From contig CAJXTP010000172.1 of NCBI GenBank assembly GCA_913061335.1, forward strand, positions 1 through 6,442: 6,442 nt of DNA, read 5' to 3'. The notes beneath the pieces are model-generated. The model had not been told where the DNA came from and ran no database searches. It was given only the letters and a program-made list of their open reading frames with translations. This stretch comes from an uncultured Loktanella sp. Its GTDB lineage: Bacteria; Pseudomonadota; Alphaproteobacteria; Rhodobacterales; Rhodobacteraceae. A program made the position numbers and the translations under genes. This document shows, one piece after another, positions 5,458 through 6,442 of this stretch. Each line of letters starts with the position of its first letter. Within the stretch, counting starts at the first letter, position 1.

Positions 5458-6096
5458 ATGGTAAAACAGCTCGACTATCATACGATCCGAGAGATTTTCA
5501 CGCGCTTTCAGGCGGCAGACCCCGAACCCAAGGGCGAGCTTGAGCATGTGAATGTCTATACCCTGCTGGTCGCCGTCGCGCTAAGCGCACAGGCTACCGA
5601 TGTGGGCGTCAACAAGGCCACGCGGGCTTTGTTCCAAATCGTAGACACCCCTCAGAAAATGGTTGATCTGGGCCTTGAGGGACTGATTGAACACATCAAA
5701 ACAATCGGGTTGTTTCGGCAAAAAGCCAAGAATGTCATGAAGCTGAGCCAGATTTTGGTTAATGAGTATGGCGGCGAAGTACCAAATTCCCGCGCCGCCC
5801 TGCAGGGGTTGCCCGGCGTGGGCCGCAAGACCGCGAATGTGGTGCTGAACATGCATTGGGCGCACCCCGCCCAAGCGGTCGACACCCATATCTTTCGCGT
5901 GGGCAACCGCACCGGGATCTGCCCCGGCAAGGACGTCGTCGCGGTGGAACGCGCGCTGGAGGATCACGTGCCGGTGGAATACCAGCGCCACGCACATCAT
6001 TGGCTCATCCTGCACGGCCGCTACACCTGCAAGGCGCGCCGCCCGCTCTGCCCGCCGCGCCTGTGCCCCAAGCGCCGAGAGCCGCACCGCCTGTGA
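5458..6096 (+). CDS. nth: Endonuclease III (DNA glycosylase/AP lyase), atypical Fe-S C-terminus
   Basis: Endonuclease III (212 aa from this start) excises oxidised pyrimidines and cleaves the abasic site in base excision repair. The helix-hairpin-helix LPGVGRKTAN (118-127) contains the catalytic Lys124, and VDTHIFRV carries the catalytic Asp142. Their 18-residue spacing equals that of E. coli Lys120 and Asp138. The C-terminus should have the 4Fe-4S ligands C-X6-C-X2-C-X5-C. Cys191 and Cys198 are present, but the third position is Arg201 (CGC) and the fourth Arg207 (CGA); a stray Cys203 follows. The cluster may be lost, or a frameshift or sequencing error may lie near 6050-6090. ATG 5458 gives the usual family start (M-x-KQ-x-DYHTIREIF); ATG 5449 is an alternative. 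Neither has a clear ribosome binding site. Confidence 0.93.
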   Translation: MVKQLDYHTIREIFTRFQAADPEPKGELEHVNVYTLLVAVALSAQATDVGVNKATRALFQIVDTPQKMVDLGLEGLIEHIKTIGLFRQKAKNVMKLSQILVNEYGGEVPNSRAALQGLPGVGRKTANVVLNMHWAHPAQAVDTHIFRVGNRTGICPGKDVVAVERALEDHVPVEYQRHAHHWLILHGRYTCKARRPLCPPRLCPKRREPHRL

Positions 6097-6249
6097 GAGC
6101 GTCCATGCCTGCGGCCAAGGCGCCACCTGCCGCTTCACGTGCGGGTGCCGCTCCTCTGTCTCCGTTTGCGAGCGTCGCGAGCCAGAGGCTGCGGACAACG
6201 CTCCGCGCGCTTGCACCCAGCTGCTAGGCACAAGCCGAACCAATACCCG

Positions 6250-6279
6250 GTGCCAACATGCGCCACATGGCACATTTTT
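6250..6279 (+). terminator. Possible weak terminator after nth
   Basis: GTGCCA (6250-6255) pairs with TGGCAC (6268-6273) across a 12-base loop, then A and TTTTT (6275-6279). The stem is only 6 bp and lies 153 bases after the nth stop, so it is doubtful as an intrinsic terminator. It is the only T-tailed hairpin I see between nth and the next gene. The rest of 6097-6345 holds no gene I can support. Confidence 0.3.
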
Positions 6280-6345
6280 GCGGAACGAACTCACTACTCT
6301 CGGTGACTTTTGAGGCGAATATCAGTTGGCACACGTTGTGCTCTT

Positions 6346-6442
6346 ATGAGCCACATGATCCGATTCCTCGCCCTTGTGGCAGTTTTACAAAGCAGTATCG
6401 TCTATGGCCAATCAGGGCGAGACGAGGAAGCGCGTGGCCTCT
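6346..6442 (+). CDS. Start of a probable exported protein (truncated by window end)
   Basis: An open frame of 32 codons runs off the window end without a stop. It begins MSHMIRFLALVAVLQSSIVY and continues GQSGRDEEARGL. This looks like a Sec signal peptide: Arg near the start, a hydrophobic core (about residues 5-19), and a possible cleavage site near VYG-Q, followed by a charged mature region. Either ATG 6346 or ATG 6355 could be the start; neither has a good ribosome binding site. The family cannot be recognised from so short a piece. Codon use looks native. Confidence 0.55.
   Translation, partial: MSHMIRFLALVAVLQSSIVYGQSGRDEEARGL

Noticed and set aside
5341..5547. N-terminal extension of the Ada-like protein that might supply the missing sensing domain
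   Set aside because: The extra 69 residues have one cysteine only and no Ada zinc motif, and they overlap the nth start and the ribosome site for ATG 5340.
5856..6227. 123-codon Ala/Pro/Arg-rich plus-strand frame running past the nth stop
   Set aside because: Composition is that of an out-of-frame GC-rich region and most of it overlaps nth. I considered it as a possible frameshifted continuation of nth, but it has no cysteines where the cluster needs them.
5581..6294. 237-codon open frame on the minus strand opposite nth
   Set aside because: It is antisense to the catalytic core of Nth and is explained by high GC keeping the opposite frame open; no recognisable domain.

Overview
The window looks like chromosomal DNA from a Roseobacter-group member of the Rhodobacterales (marine Alphaproteobacteria). 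Three things suggest this: the alphaproteobacterial F0 gene order atpI-atpB-atpE-atpF'-atpF with no F1 genes attached, the N-terminal sequences of AtpB and endonuclease III, and the many AUG/GUG starts with short GA-rich ribosome binding sites. I cannot name the genus. The first 36 bases are not genomic: positions 4-36 are an exact Illumina Nextera read-1 adapter ending in the Tn5 mosaic end, so genomic sequence begins at about 37, at a contig edge.

Layout. 37-187: leader and upstream region of the ATP synthase cluster. 188-2766 (+): the F0 operon, encoding AtpI (assembly factor), subunit a, subunit c, and subunits b' and b (paired stator stalk). Genes are tightly packed or overlapping, except that atpE is followed by an 11-bp perfect hairpin, probably an mRNA-stability or processing element. 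The operon ends at a strong hairpin terminator (2791-2820) that also serves the convergent gene. 2826-3596 (-): a FadR-type GntR/FCD regulator whose promoter contains inverted GGTCA/TGACC repeats lying in the -35/-10 spacer, which suggests autoregulation. 3657-3688: a perfectly palindromic terminator. 3712-4380 (-): a glycine-zipper plus OmpA-like lipoprotein. 4495-5340 (-): an AraC-type DNA-binding domain fused to an O6-alkylguanine methyltransferase, i.e. an Ada-like protein without the N-terminal Ada zinc domain. 5458-6096 (+): endonuclease III (nth), divergent from the Ada-like gene, with an abnormal iron-sulfur C-terminus. 6346 to the end (+): the start of a probable exported protein, cut off by the window.

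Functionally, the left part supplies the proton-conducting half of the F1F0 ATP synthase; the F1 genes must lie elsewhere, as is usual in this group. The right part holds two adjacent, divergently transcribed DNA-repair genes (direct alkylation reversal and base excision) and an envelope lipoprotein. I found no prophage, transposase, CRISPR, tRNA, rRNA or defence system. Most of the window is ordinary core genome. The observations most worth following up are the adapter artefact, the degraded 4Fe-4S motif of Nth, the operator embedded in the gntR promoter, and the hairpin presenting the Shine-Dalgarno sequence of the Ada-like gene.
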